Source of the DNA: Spirosoma endbachense
Lineage (GTDB): Bacteria > Bacteroidota > Bacteroidia > Cytophagales > Spirosomataceae
DNA: 64,000 nt
Assembly (NCBI RefSeq): GCF_010233585.1
Contig: NZ_CP045997.1
Coordinates: 1,981,204-2,045,203 of the forward strand
Direction of reading: 5' to 3'
Shown: positions 52,255 through 60,861 of the stretch, in pieces
Layout: each line of letters starts with the position of its first letter
How positions within the stretch are numbered: position 1 is the stretch's first letter
Position numbers and translations under genes: made by a program
Notes under the pieces: model-generated
Database searches by the model: none
Seen by the model: the letters and a program-made list of their open reading frames with translations, nothing else
What the model was told of the DNA's origin: nothing

Positions 52255-52262
52255 CAAAACTA
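52255..52262 (-). promoter_or_regulatory. -7 promoter element of the YCII gene
   Basis: TAGTTTTG on the - strand matches TAnnTTTG exactly, between the YCII start (52206) and the AraC stop (52302). The predicted leader is about 42 bases. Confidence 0.5.
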
Positions 52263-52301
52263 GGTTACTGAAAAAGCTGGGAATTGTAAAAAATCATTGA
52301 C

Positions 52302-53075
52302 TTACCAATACGGGCCAGCGGCAAAGAAATGGTGTGGGGTTTGTCCGGTAAATGATTTGAAATCTTTTATAAAATGCGCTTGATCGAAATAGCCTGCCAC
52401 ATAGGCAGCCTCGGTCAGATTTTCCTGCTGCGAATGGTCAGCAATTAAGCTCCTCAACCGGATGATTGACGAAAACTGCTTGGGCGAAGTGCCTATGACC
52501 CGCCGAAACCTTTTCTCAAAAGGGTCCAGGCTAATGGGCAGATTAGTGATTAGATCTTTTATTCGTATGACTCCGTTGGCTCGTTTAATTTCGTTAATGG
52601 CCCTATCGACAAGCTTATCGCCCGCTGGTTCGTGGACTCTTGTTAGCAGGAATTGTTCAATAATGTTAACCCGGTGTCGATTGCTTACCGCTTCGGCCAG
52701 GCGCTCTTCCAGTTCATCGACAGTTCTACGAGGAATGAGATCGTCAAGTGCTACACTCAAGCCAAACAACTCATGGAGCGGTTCCTTAAATAAGGCAGCG
52801 GCACCACCCTCCTGGAAAATAACAAGTAGCGTAGCCGATTCTTTTGAATAGTCTAACAAACGGTGGGACTTCCTTAATCCTGTGATTGTTGACATAGACA
52901 AAGACGTTTCAATGCCTTTCTCTGCATAGCTCACGCTACCCTTAATCTTGAAAGCCATTACGATTGATGTTCCGGGCAATATCCGGTTGACCATGCCATT
53001 TTCGCTTTCAATAATCAGAAACGTCTTAATGAATGGCTTTAATCGATCAGCAGGAAGAAATTGCTCCGTCTTCAT
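52302..53075 (-). CDS. AraC-family transcription regulator
   Basis: A 257-residue regulator. The N-terminal part (about 1-130) has the look of the DUF6597 sensor domain (GMVNRILPGTSIVMAFKIKG), and the C-terminal part holds the two helix-turn-helix motifs of AraC (about 165-250): IRIKDLITNLPISLDPFEKR and LTEAAYVAGYFDQAHFIKDF, ending in FTGQTPHHFF. It probably acts on its neighbours; the YCII gene downstream is a candidate target. No signal peptide. It starts at ATG 53075. Confidence 0.9.
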   Translation of the reverse strand: MKTEQFLPADRLKPFIKTFLIIESENGMVNRILPGTSIVMAFKIKGSVSYAEKGIETSLSMSTITGLRKSHRLLDYSKESATLLVIFQEGGAAALFKEPLHELFGLSVALDDLIPRRTVDELEERLAEAVSNRHRVNIIEQFLLTRVHEPAGDKLVDRAINEIKRANGVIRIKDLITNLPISLDPFEKRFRRVIGTSPKQFSSIIRLRSLIADHSQQENLTEAAYVAGYFDQAHFIKDFKSFTGQTPHHFFAAGPYW

Positions 53076-53126
53076 GAGAATGGCTTTTATTGTAAAAGGA
53101 CGCCTATTTGCTCCAACAACAGCTAC

Positions 53127-53175
53127 ATCTTTCTTTTTATTCCTACTCTTTCAGAGTAGGAATAAAAAGAAAGAT
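53127..53175. repeat. Perfect 23-bp hairpin with 3-nt loop
   Basis: Arms 53127-53149 and 53153-53175 are exact complements, among the most stable hairpins in the window. It lies between the secreted protein gene (stop 53242) and the AraC gene (start 53075), both - strand. It is probably the terminator of the former or a strong control structure of the latter. Confidence 0.8.
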
Positions 53176-53241
53176 GGTATTCAGAGAAATCCCGATGTGG
53201 CCCGTGGTAATTCATAACGATGTCAAGGCTCCAGACCTGAA

Positions 53242-54045
53242 TTAGTTAATCTCTGATACGATTACATAGTTGTCATTTCGGGTAATGCCATAAAAAACCA
53301 GCTTATTATTTACACTTCGGTCGATGGCAAAAGCCTGCCCTTCGCTAAGGGTCGGAATTGTTTTCAGGTATTGCAGCGTATGCCCGCGTTCAGGCAATTT
53401 CAGGACGTATAACTCAGGTTTGTCATGGCCAGTGCAGTAAATTAATCCATCGCTTCCCCAGGTCCCACCCGACGTACTCTTGGGAGCAAAAGCCTGTAAT
53501 ACATTAGCCGGAAACGCCCACGATTCTACCTGTTGCCAGCTTTCAGTGAATTTCACCAGCGTTGTCCACCGGTTGTCCCGTCCCTCGGCAGATGCCTTAT
53601 CGGAGTAATTGGCGAACGCGACCCACCAATGCCCCTGGTAAAAATCGGCCCAGGTAACCGAGCCAGGAAACAGGCCAAAACTATGACTACCGATGTGCCG
53701 AAGTGTTAGGGCATCGAAGATTTCAATTGAACTGGCCATCGGTACATCCGGATAATTTGAATGCGTACAGTACAGTTTTCGGCCGATCACCACACCGCTG
53801 TTCATGTGCTTAAGCAGGCCCGTTGTATCACTCCATGCTGCCGTCTGTTTCCCGTCCGATTTCGTATGTTTCGTCAGTGAATGGTTGTTAATCACATAAA
53901 AATGCCCCTCGTCGACCGCAACGCCCTGCCGAACTTCAGTCAATTGAAATCGACGAATCTCTTTCGCTTTCTGTCCATAAGTTGATAGTGAGGTGAACAG
54001 GAACAGCGCCAGCAACGCGCTCACAACTTTTTGATCGAACCGCAT
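53242..54045 (-). CDS. Secreted protein of unknown function, possible beta-propeller
   Basis: A 267-residue exported protein with a signal peptide (MRFDQKVVSALLALFLF, cut near STYGQ). The mature part is all-beta with repeated strand-turn elements (GVAVDEGHFYVINNHSLTKH, GVVIGRKLYCTHSNY, GSDGLIYCTGHDKPELYVLKL), as in propeller domains that read out a 'value at a place' such as ligand binding. No catalytic motif is seen. ATG 54045 gives a clear signal peptide; the longer frame from 54081 overlaps the preceding gene. It comes third in the Gfo/Idh, kinase, secreted protein order. Confidence 0.65.
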   Translation of the reverse strand: MRFDQKVVSALLALFLFTSLSTYGQKAKEIRRFQLTEVRQGVAVDEGHFYVINNHSLTKHTKSDGKQTAAWSDTTGLLKHMNSGVVIGRKLYCTHSNYPDVPMASSIEIFDALTLRHIGSHSFGLFPGSVTWADFYQGHWWVAFANYSDKASAEGRDNRWTTLVKFTESWQQVESWAFPANVLQAFAPKSTSGGTWGSDGLIYCTGHDKPELYVLKLPERGHTLQYLKTIPTLSEGQAFAIDRSVNNKLVFYGITRNDNYVIVSEIN

Positions 54046-54068
54046 AAGATCTGGAATTTCAGGTTTTG

Positions 54069-55064
54069 TTAAAATCGACAATACATATCGGCAAATCGCT
54101 TTATGACCGATACACGCTCTTTGAGATACCTGGGGCTTAAAAAGTTATTAGACCAGTCATCGAAGTTTTCGCACGCAAAACCCAAATAAAAGATCCAGAA
54201 CATTATCCCTAAGAATGGAATCGCGTCAATTTCCTCATCCGACAGGGCTCTAACTTCTCTATACCCGTCGAGAAAGCGGTTAAATTGACGATCGCCCTCC
54301 TCTTTCGCTAGTTTACCCGTGGCCGTATGGAAGAAAAAATGGACCAGAAAAGAAGCATGGTCATTGGCGAGAAAGCCTTTTCCGGCAAAGTCGAAATCGA
54401 AAAGCGTAAACGTATCGCCATCAAAATGAAAGTTTTTGGGCAGATAATCGTAATGACAGTAGCCGTAACTAAATGATGCCGTATGAAATGTTTCCATTTT
54501 TCGGATGACCCGTTCAGCAATAGCCTCTAATTCCGAATAGCTTTCCATTTCATCAGCAAACCAGGGTTCAGTGAGCCTGAGCGGCCGTGTCAGTGTCGTT
54601 TCAATATCATAGTTCTTTCGTTCATACGACAGGTTAATCTGAGAGGTAATGTTGTGATTGAAAGCCATTTCGTTACCGATAACCCGCAACTGCTCATCAG
54701 TAAAATCATAGATGTTCTTTCCTGGGGCGAAGTTAAAAACCACACCGTGGCGTATTCCTTCCGCAGCATTGAACGCCTGAATCTGTTCACCATTGAGATC
54801 GCGAACCGGGTAAGATACCTTTGCGCCCTGTTCGTTCAGGATGTTAAGTAGCTCCACTTCGCCTTTTATTTCATCCAGACTTCGGTGTGAATTCCGGTAA
54901 ATTTTAAGAATGTACTTATCGGCCGGGCCTTTCAGCAAGTAGGTATCGCTAACGCCATGCAACAGTAACTTACAAGTCAGACCACTGAATCCGTAGCTTT
55001 TTTCAATGCTATCGTTTAAGGCCGACGACGATAAAGTCGAGTATTGGGTAGGAAAAATTCCCAT
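54069..55064 (-). CDS. APH-type phosphotransferase
   Basis: A 331-residue kinase-fold protein of the aminoglycoside phosphotransferase/choline kinase superfamily. It has the N-terminal strand with Lys (DKYILKIYRNSHRS), the catalytic loop CHYDYLPKNFHFDG with the H-x-D...N pattern, and FTLFDFDFAGKGF with the Mg-binding Asp. Substrates of the family include homoserine, choline, methylthioribose, fructosamine and antibiotics; context does not point to antibiotics. It is a cytoplasmic enzyme. Upstream is a Gfo/Idh/MocA oxidoreductase on the same strand, but a good terminator separates them at 55109-55136. Confidence 0.85.
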   Translation of the reverse strand: MGIFPTQYSTLSSSALNDSIEKSYGFSGLTCKLLLHGVSDTYLLKGPADKYILKIYRNSHRSLDEIKGEVELLNILNEQGAKVSYPVRDLNGEQIQAFNAAEGIRHGVVFNFAPGKNIYDFTDEQLRVIGNEMAFNHNITSQINLSYERKNYDIETTLTRPLRLTEPWFADEMESYSELEAIAERVIRKMETFHTASFSYGYCHYDYLPKNFHFDGDTFTLFDFDFAGKGFLANDHASFLVHFFFHTATGKLAKEEGDRQFNRFLDGYREVRALSDEEIDAIPFLGIMFWIFYLGFACENFDDWSNNFLSPRYLKERVSVIKRFADMYCRF

Positions 55065-55108
55065 AATTGCTGAGAACAGAAAATAAGTTGTAGTTTTTGA
55101 AACGCAAA

Positions 55109-55136
55109 AAAGGGCTGTGCAACATCACAGCCCTTT
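55109..55136 (-). terminator. Intrinsic terminator of the Gfo/Idh/MocA gene
   Basis: A perfect 11-bp stem (55109-55119 with 55126-55136) with an A-run (T-run on the - strand) after it, 20 bases past the stop. Confidence 0.85.
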
Positions 55137-55155
55137 GGAAATAGTCGTAAGCGAA

Positions 55156-56238
55156 TTATAACAGAACCGGCTGACCCGTCCGCACGGATTCATCGCAGGC
55201 GAAGGCGATTTGCAGGCTGCTTACGGCATCCTGCATGTGGTCGGTCAGATCAAGATTCTCCTGAATAGCTTTCAAAAAATAACGTTGTTCCCGGTTGCAC
55301 AGCTCCTGATGATCGGGTTCATCCTGCATATCAATCCAGGTATCGGCTTCCACAAACTGGTCATTGGCATCCAATGCAGCGCGATGCACCCGCAACGATT
55401 CTGTTTTTGTATGCGAATCGACATTATCTGATTTTCCGGCAGCGCCTGCATTTTTAGCAACAATCGACACGCAGCCATTTGGACCGATTACGTCTTTAAC
55501 AAAAAACGCGGTTTCGCTCATCATAGGGCCCCAACCGGCTTCATACCAGCCTACCGAGCCATCGTCAAAGCGAATCTGCAACTGCCCATAGTTGTAATTA
55601 CCCGCCGGAATATCGTTGGTCAGCCGGGCACCGATCGCGTTCACCTGAATGGGTTTCGAACGCGTCATCTGGCACATCACATCAATATAATGAACACCAC
55701 AATCGACAATCGGGCTTAGGCTTTTCATCAGATTCCGGTGAACGGTCCACATCATACCGTGGCTCTGCTGGTTAAGATTCATGCGCATAACCAGTGGTTT
55801 ACCCATTTCCCGAGCTACTTCGACAAACTTCTCCCACGATGGATGATGCCTTAGAATATAGCCCACAACCAACTTTTTACCTGCTTTTTCGGCAGCAGCT
55901 ACGACACGTTTCGCTCCCTCAACCGTATCGGCAATGGGTTTTTCGATAAATACGTGGCAACCCTGTTCAAAGGCCTGAATGGCAAACGATTCGTGGGTAT
56001 CGGGGTAGGTCGAGATACAAACGGCATCGGGTTTGGTTTCTGCCAGCGCTGTGGTATAGTCGTCAAACAAAGCATACCCACCACCCAGTCGTTCGTTAAG
56101 GACAACCTTACTGTTTCCGGTCGATACGATCCCGCAGATGTCGAAGCCGTCCAGGGTTTTATAAGCAATAGCGTGCGATGATCCCATGTTGCCGCAACCG
56201 ACTACTAGAACCCGCAATAATTTAGTTGAAAGTGACAT
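55156..56238 (-). CDS. Gfo/Idh/MocA-family oxidoreductase
   Basis: A 360-residue NAD(P)-dependent oxidoreductase. The N-terminal Rossmann domain has VLVVGCGNMGSSHAIAYK, and FIEKPIADTVEGAKRVVAAA is the conserved EKP helix of the family. The second domain (about 130-360) is the usual beta-sheet lid with an HYIDVMCQMT segment. Substrates are mostly sugars or inositols; here no pathway neighbour decides. It is cytoplasmic. It has its own -7 element at 56348-56355. Confidence 0.88.
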   Translation of the reverse strand: MSLSTKLLRVLVVGCGNMGSSHAIAYKTLDGFDICGIVSTGNSKVVLNERLGGGYALFDDYTTALAETKPDAVCISTYPDTHESFAIQAFEQGCHVFIEKPIADTVEGAKRVVAAAEKAGKKLVVGYILRHHPSWEKFVEVAREMGKPLVMRMNLNQQSHGMMWTVHRNLMKSLSPIVDCGVHYIDVMCQMTRSKPIQVNAIGARLTNDIPAGNYNYGQLQIRFDDGSVGWYEAGWGPMMSETAFFVKDVIGPNGCVSIVAKNAGAAGKSDNVDSHTKTESLRVHRAALDANDQFVEADTWIDMQDEPDHQELCNREQRYFLKAIQENLDLTDHMQDAVSSLQIAFACDESVRTGQPVLL

Positions 56239-56347
56239 GAAAGTGACGTTGACTGGGATGTTAGTGTTAGGCCCATTGAATCCGTAGCATCCCGAACGAG
56301 ACGACTACCAGATTACCTATTAAACGACAAAGTTATCAGCTGAACCG

Positions 56348-56355
56348 CAAAGATA
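56348..56355 (-). promoter_or_regulatory. -7 promoter element of the Gfo/Idh/MocA gene
   Basis: TATCTTTG on the - strand matches TAnnTTTG exactly, about 110 bases before ATG 56238, which gives a leader of about 100 bases. Confidence 0.45.
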
Positions 56356-56412
56356 GCATTTCTGGAAGTAGACAGGCAGATCTCTTCTAAACGGACCTAA
56401 TCATTTGGGTCG

Positions 56413-56420
56413 TACTTTTG
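56413..56420 (+). promoter_or_regulatory. -7 promoter element of the truC-like gene
   Basis: TACTTTTG matches TAnnTTTG exactly and ends 6 bases before ATG 56427, so the mRNA should be leaderless or nearly so. Confidence 0.55.
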
Positions 56421-56426
56421 TCACAT

Positions 56427-57170
56427 ATGCAAGTAAGCAATCCAATACACAGTGCCTCCCAGCCCTTGACGTTGTTGTATCAATCCGACGATTTAGTCGC
56501 GATTAATAAACCGCACGGCTTACTGGTCCATCGATCACCTATCGCCAGTGATGCCAGCGAGTTTGCGGTTCAGATGCTCCGCGATCAGTTGGGCCAGCGG
56601 GTATATCCGGTTCATCGGTTAGACCGGAAAACGGGGGGTGTACTTCTTTTTGCGCTGACTGATACCATGAATTCGGCTATGCAGCAACAGTTTGCCGAGG
56701 GCGAAATCAGCAAAACGTACCTGGCCATCGTGCGCGGCTACACTGCCGACGAACAAATTATCGATTACCCGCTTCGCCGGGATGATGGTGTACTTCAGGA
56801 TGCAGTTACGTTTCTTAAAACACGCCAGCGCACGGAGATTCCGTTACCGTTCGGCAAACATGCCACCTCGCGCTATTCGTTGGTAGAGCTGACGCCAACT
56901 ACGGGCCGAATGCACCAACTGCGAAAGCATATGGCCCATATCCTCCATCCGATTATCGGCGACCGCCCCCATGGCTGCAATAAGCAGAATAAGCTTTTCC
57001 TGGAGAATTTTGGCATGAATACCATGCTGTTACATGCCAGCCGTATTCAGTTCAAGCACCCACAAACGTCAGAAGAAATTACGATTACAGCACCTTACCA
57101 GACTGAATTCAATCGCATGTGGAGTACATTGTTTGGCAATGAGAATCGTCAGCCTGTACCCAACATTTAA
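56427..57170 (+). CDS. truC: TruC-like tRNA pseudouridine synthase
   Basis: A 247-residue RluA-family enzyme without an S4 domain, expected to make pseudouridine at position 65 of tRNA. The catalytic Asp lies in VHRLDRKTGGVLLFA; the TruC-type C-terminal motif is GRMHQLRKHMAHILHPIIGD, and HGCNKQNKLF follows. It is cytoplasmic. I start at ATG 56427 and not at the upstream TTG at 56418, because the -7 element overlaps the latter. A second family member, RluD-like with S4, is at 24546. Confidence 0.88.
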   Translation: MQVSNPIHSASQPLTLLYQSDDLVAINKPHGLLVHRSPIASDASEFAVQMLRDQLGQRVYPVHRLDRKTGGVLLFALTDTMNSAMQQQFAEGEISKTYLAIVRGYTADEQIIDYPLRRDDGVLQDAVTFLKTRQRTEIPLPFGKHATSRYSLVELTPTTGRMHQLRKHMAHILHPIIGDRPHGCNKQNKLFLENFGMNTMLLHASRIQFKHPQTSEEITITAPYQTEFNRMWSTLFGNENRQPVPNI

Positions 57171-57224
57171 TTATTAAGCACAGTCGTGCACATGAACAGG
57201 CGTTGGTATACCCAAATCCGATGT

Positions 57225-57746
57225 TTATTCTTCGTAGTTTATCCCGGTAATTTCCAGGGCATTCGTTCCCTGCTTAGCTGGCAGTACAATGGTTTCACCA
57301 ACCCGTTTTCCCAACATGGCTCGCGCAATTGGAGCAGTAAAGGCAATTCGCCCCTGTGATGCATCAGCTTCATCAACGCCTACAATCGTTAATTTCTGAT
57401 CGGCCTGTTTTGCGTCTGTTGCCCGGTTGCGTAGACTGATTGTAGCGCCAAAGCGTACCTCATCACGCGGGTGCTCACGGGCGTCGACTACCTTAGCAGT
57501 TGCTATTCGTTGATTCAGGTTGGCGATACGACCAGTTAACAGAGCCAGTTGCCGGGTACGTTCAGCATCTTCACTGTCAATCTGTTGCGCCAGGACACGT
57601 TCGTTTTCCAGCTCGATTAACTCAACCTGTAACAACGCTAAACCACGTAACGTAACATAATTTGTAGCCCCTGGCGGAAGCGGTGCCCGCGCTGGTATAA
57701 CGACAGGATCATCCGCACTTTCGTTTTTCAAAAAAGCTCTACTCAT
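57225..57746 (-). CDS. GreA/GreB-family transcription elongation factor
   Basis: A 173-residue protein. An N-terminal extension (1-28, Pro/Ala-rich, FLKNESADDPVVIPARAP) precedes the antiparallel coiled-coil (about 30-95, GLALLQVELIELENERVLAQ) and the C-terminal FKBP-like domain (about 100-173, IAFTAPIARAMLGKRVGETI). GreA/B proteins rescue backtracked RNA polymerase by helping cleave the RNA 3' end; the coiled-coil tip should hold two acidic residues (SEDAERT). It is a plausible but not certain true GreA because of its short length and divergent tip. Confidence 0.85.
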   Translation of the reverse strand: MSRAFLKNESADDPVVIPARAPLPPGATNYVTLRGLALLQVELIELENERVLAQQIDSEDAERTRQLALLTGRIANLNQRIATAKVVDAREHPRDEVRFGATISLRNRATDAKQADQKLTIVGVDEADASQGRIAFTAPIARAMLGKRVGETIVLPAKQGTNALEITGINYEE

Positions 57747-57805
57747 AGCTCTGGTCTATTATCTCCACCTAACAGCTATTAATAGCCTTTGTTTATTTCG
57801 GCTTT

Positions 57806-58885
57806 CTACCCTTTTGCTTCCTCTATTTTTTCGCTGGCCTCTTCCAGATCGCTATACTCCGGCTGCGGAACTTCGTCAGCCATCTGCTTAGGGTCTGGCG
57901 CATAGGTCAATGCAATGAACATGGGAAAATGATCTGATCCGCAATTTGGCAAACGAAGTATTTTTCGCAGTTGAAAGTGTGGGGTGACAAAGATGTGGTC
58001 AAGTGGCCAGCGCAGAAAGAAATAGTGGGCATGAAACGTATTGTATAAACCCCGGCCAATTCGTGGATCAAGCAGACCACTCACCCGTTGGAACAGCCGG
58101 GTCGTATGCGACCAGGCAACATCATTCAGGTCGCCGGCTACAATGATCGGCCCCTTTATTTTTCGGGCTTCCTTGCCAACCAATAGTAATTCGGCGTCGC
58201 GTTCTGTAGACCGATAATGCTCCGTTGGGCTAGGCGGCATTGGATGAACGCCATAAAAATGAACCAACTGTCGGGATGGCAGCTCAATCCTTGCATATAT
58301 TGACGGAATATCATCCTGAATCAAAAAGCGTAACTCCTGATGCCGGATCGGGAAACGGGAGTATAATAGCATTCCGTATGTATTTTCAAGCGGATGCAAT
58401 ATTCGATACGGATAGTTAGCTTCTAACGGGATTAAATCCTGTTGCCATTTCTTATTCGCTTCCAGCACAAGAACTACATCCGGTTTATGTTTATCGGCCA
58501 ATTCCCGCACTTCTGGCGTTCGCGTATTCTCCATGAGTACGTTAGCCACCAGAAGTCGAATCGTATTTTCCTCGAACTGATTGCTGCCGCTTTTATGCGA
58601 CAACCTGACCACCTGTTTTTTATGAAAGGGTGTAAACGGATAAACCAGCCACCCCTGATAAAGTAGCGTGGCCAGCAAACCAACGGGCACAATTACGAAA
58701 TAGCCATCTAGATGATGACCGACTAAAAACCAGCACAATAGACCAACAGCGGCCAATAAAGTGAGTTGTAGATGGGGAAAATCCCAAATTCGAACCCACC
58801 AATAATCAAGACGGATGAGATTTAAAAATGAAGTGATTGTAATAACAATGGAGTACGTGAGCAGTACATAATCAACCGTTTGCAT
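57806..58885 (-). CDS. Membrane-bound endonuclease/exonuclease/phosphatase-family protein
   Basis: A 359-residue protein with three hydrophobic segments at the N-terminus (about 5-25, 40-60, 65-85) and an EEP domain (about 105-340). The domain has VLMENTRTPEVRELADKHKP, the metal-binding Glu in VLVLEANKKW, the catalytic VAGDLNDVAWSHTT and the closing SDHFPMFIALTY. EEP enzymes cleave phosphodiester bonds in nucleic acids, lipids or inositol phosphates; membrane anchoring suggests a lipid or cell-surface substrate. The tail is acidic (EASEKIEEAKG). It is transcribed alone or with the gre gene 59 bases further on. Confidence 0.82.
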   Translation of the reverse strand: MQTVDYVLLTYSIVITITSFLNLIRLDYWWVRIWDFPHLQLTLLAAVGLLCWFLVGHHLDGYFVIVPVGLLATLLYQGWLVYPFTPFHKKQVVRLSHKSGSNQFEENTIRLLVANVLMENTRTPEVRELADKHKPDVVLVLEANKKWQQDLIPLEANYPYRILHPLENTYGMLLYSRFPIRHQELRFLIQDDIPSIYARIELPSRQLVHFYGVHPMPPSPTEHYRSTERDAELLLVGKEARKIKGPIIVAGDLNDVAWSHTTRLFQRVSGLLDPRIGRGLYNTFHAHYFFLRWPLDHIFVTPHFQLRKILRLPNCGSDHFPMFIALTYAPDPKQMADEVPQPEYSDLEEASEKIEEAKG

Positions 58886-58994
58886 AGAAGATCATAAATG
58901 GCAGTTGAGAGCATAACCCCAAAAGTAGGGTCGAGGTTATGTATCTCACTTAATCAATTGGCTGATTATTGATTGCCAGGCTTTATTCGTTATG

Positions 58995-59756
58995 TTACTG
59001 ATCCAGTGCATTAACTAGTGGAAGAATCGCCGACCATTGCGGATTATGATCAGATATCAACTGCGAAACGGGCCATCCACGCTGTTTTGCCCGGTCGGCG
59101 TGTATCGCAAAATCATCGGCCTTAGGATCTTTACCCGCTTCAACGGTTAGAATATATCGGGCAGGAAGATTTCGGGCAGCAGGATTTTTCAGGGAAATCG
59201 TTTCGGTAAAAGTTTTCAGTGATTGCGGAACATCCTTAGGGGGTTTCTGATCGGCTTTCACCCACATCGGCACAATAAAGCCATCTTTCAACATCGGTTT
59301 AATAAAATCAGCCCGATCTCCCTGGATACTCATTACACTTTCTCCATCATTGGGAAGAATTGCATCCAGGTAAACCAAACTCCGGATTCGGTCGGCAACC
59401 CGATCGGCAACGCCCGTAATGACCATACCCCCATAACTATGGCCTACAAGGATAATATCATGTAAATCTTCATACAAAATCGTGTTCACAACGTCGTTAA
59501 TGTGCGTAGTCAGACCTATGTCAGGCGAAGCCAGATTTACGCGTTCCCCCTGGCCAGTGAGCGACGGACGATAGACAGTATAGCCACGGTTAGTCAGGAT
59601 CGAGTCAACTTTTTTAAACGCCCAACTCCCACCCCAGGCCCCATGCACAATAACCATGGTGGGTTTACGGGCTGTAGATTGCGCCCGTACTGTTGAACTG
59701 ATCGACCCGACCAATACAGACAGCGTTAACCCCAAAATAACGAATCTGAAATGCAT
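58995..59756 (-). CDS. Exported alpha/beta hydrolase
   Basis: A 253-residue hydrolase with a signal peptide (MHFRFVILGLTLSVLVGS). The nucleophile elbow is LVGHSYGGMVITG and the catalytic His is near SDHNPQWS; MVIVHGAWGGSW is the family's oxyanion strand. It resembles the plant esterase/salicylate-binding type of hydrolases, acting outside the cytoplasm on small esters or lactones. The substrate is unknown. It is divergent from the gene at 60122, with a 365-base gap that contains the inverted repeat at 59943-59979. Confidence 0.85.
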   Translation of the reverse strand: MHFRFVILGLTLSVLVGSISSTVRAQSTARKPTMVIVHGAWGGSWAFKKVDSILTNRGYTVYRPSLTGQGERVNLASPDIGLTTHINDVVNTILYEDLHDIILVGHSYGGMVITGVADRVADRIRSLVYLDAILPNDGESVMSIQGDRADFIKPMLKDGFIVPMWVKADQKPPKDVPQSLKTFTETISLKNPAARNLPARYILTVEAGKDPKADDFAIHADRAKQRGWPVSQLISDHNPQWSAILPLVNALDQ

Positions 59757-59942
59757 AGTTTTGACAGAATAAATATTTCCGAATAATCTTCTCTTAAAGA
59801 CTCAATTTTTGTAAATCTAATGCCACTAGTGAATCAATCCTGGGAAACAAGCCGGTTTATCCAGAATATTATACGGTTTAGCGCCTATTTTCTACACCTC
59901 ATAATTTGTTAGTTCGCTCACCAGACATCTACCCTGTAATTT

Positions 59943-59979
59943 TGTCCGCAAGTGAACAACGATTGTCCAGTTGCGGACA
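59943..59979. promoter_or_regulatory. Inverted repeat in the divergent intergenic region
   Basis: A perfect 9-bp inverted repeat (59943-59951 with 59971-59979) around 19 bases. It lies 143-179 bases before the gene at 60122 and 187-223 before the divergent hydrolase start. The size suits a two-site operator. The rest of 59757-60121 holds no gene. Confidence 0.4.
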
Positions 59980-60121
59980 TTGTCAAGAACCGGAAAAAGC
60001 TATAACTAATTGACAATCAGAGTATATTATTTGTTGGCACAACCTTTGGCTTACTACTATTGAACGGTTAAGAACAGAACACAACAAATAAATCTAATAA
60101 ACACTAAACAACATTACTACC

Positions 60122-60496
60122 ATGTATTCACTAATGAGCAATCTGGCAGTTTCTATTCTAATGGGTACTGCAACACTGACCAATCCAACAACACCTAAAG
60201 CATTGCCATTCGATGCCAGTGCATTTGTAACTGCCAGCAATCAGATCCGTGTAGCCGTAAGCAAGACCGCCGATGTACCCGTTGTGGTTCTTCTGCGTAA
60301 TTCAGAGAATCAAGTGCTTTTCCGCCAAAGCATCAGCAAGAAGGAAGCTAAATATGCTGTGAAATTGAATGTCGATGAACTGGCCGACGGCAAATATGAA
60401 CTGGAAGTTAAATCAGCCGAAGGAAGCATTCTTAAACAATTGAATCTTTCAACTGCGCCCGTCAAACAAACGCCCCGCGTTATTGCCATGCAGTAA
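60122..60496 (+). CDS. Small exported protein, possible adhesin-like domain
   Basis: A 124-residue protein with a hydrophobic start (MYSLMSNLAVSILMGTATL), probably a signal peptide. The mature part is an all-beta domain: FVTASNQIRVAVSKTADVPVV, VLLRNSENQVLFRQS, YAVKLNVDELADGKYELEVK, ending in a basic stretch. The strand order and GKYELEVKSAEGSILKQL look like the small sandwich ending of secreted Bacteroidetes proteins. No family is recognised. A strong terminator follows. Confidence 0.68.
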   Translation: MYSLMSNLAVSILMGTATLTNPTTPKALPFDASAFVTASNQIRVAVSKTADVPVVVLLRNSENQVLFRQSISKKEAKYAVKLNVDELADGKYELEVKSAEGSILKQLNLSTAPVKQTPRVIAMQ

Positions 60497-60513
60497 CAAC
60501 AAATGCGATTGAC

Positions 60514-60553
60514 TAAGCAATAAAGCCCGGTGATTGCCGGGCTTTATTGCTTA
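60514..60553. terminator. Bidirectional terminator
   Basis: A perfect 17-bp stem (60514-60530 with 60537-60553), 6-nt loop, between the convergent exported protein (stop 60496) and ABM protein (stop 60568) genes. Confidence 0.85.
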
Positions 60554-60567
60554 TAATAAGTGTCAAA

Positions 60568-60861
60568 CTAGACCTGCACACTCACTTCATAATAATCTAC
60601 CGTGGGTTGGCCAGCAAAATAGTTACTCATTTGTTTCAAAACATCCTTGAGAAATCCACTCGTTTCGGCAGCCTGCCGATGCGCTTCCGACTCCCATAAC
60701 GTGACCATAAGCCCTCTATTCGTCTCCGAATTCGTTAGCATTCGGCTATTCTTAAAGCCGTCAAGATTTTTTAAGGCAGGCCCTACTGAGTCCCGAAAAT
60801 AATCTACTGCTTCACTAATACTTTCAGCCTTCAGTGGAAATTGGATAACACGGGCGTACAT
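60568..60861 (-). CDS. ABM-domain (dimeric alpha/beta barrel) protein
   Basis: A 97-residue protein with the antibiotic biosynthesis monooxygenase fold. It shows the opening strand MYARVIQFPLKAESISEAVD, LDGFKNSRMLTN, and the core LMVTLWESEAHRQAAETS, with the C-terminal strand VDYYEVSVQV. ABM proteins are often quinol or heme oxygenases but many are only putative. No Trp or His pattern here fixes an activity. It lies upstream of, and in the same direction as nothing else; it is free-standing. Confidence 0.75.
   Translation of the reverse strand: MYARVIQFPLKAESISEAVDYFRDSVGPALKNLDGFKNSRMLTNSETNRGLMVTLWESEAHRQAAETSGFLKDVLKQMSNYFAGQPTVDYYEVSVQV

Noticed and set aside
54069..55064. Aminoglycoside resistance phosphotransferase
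   Set aside because: The fold is shared with many metabolic kinases, and there is no resistance-gene context.
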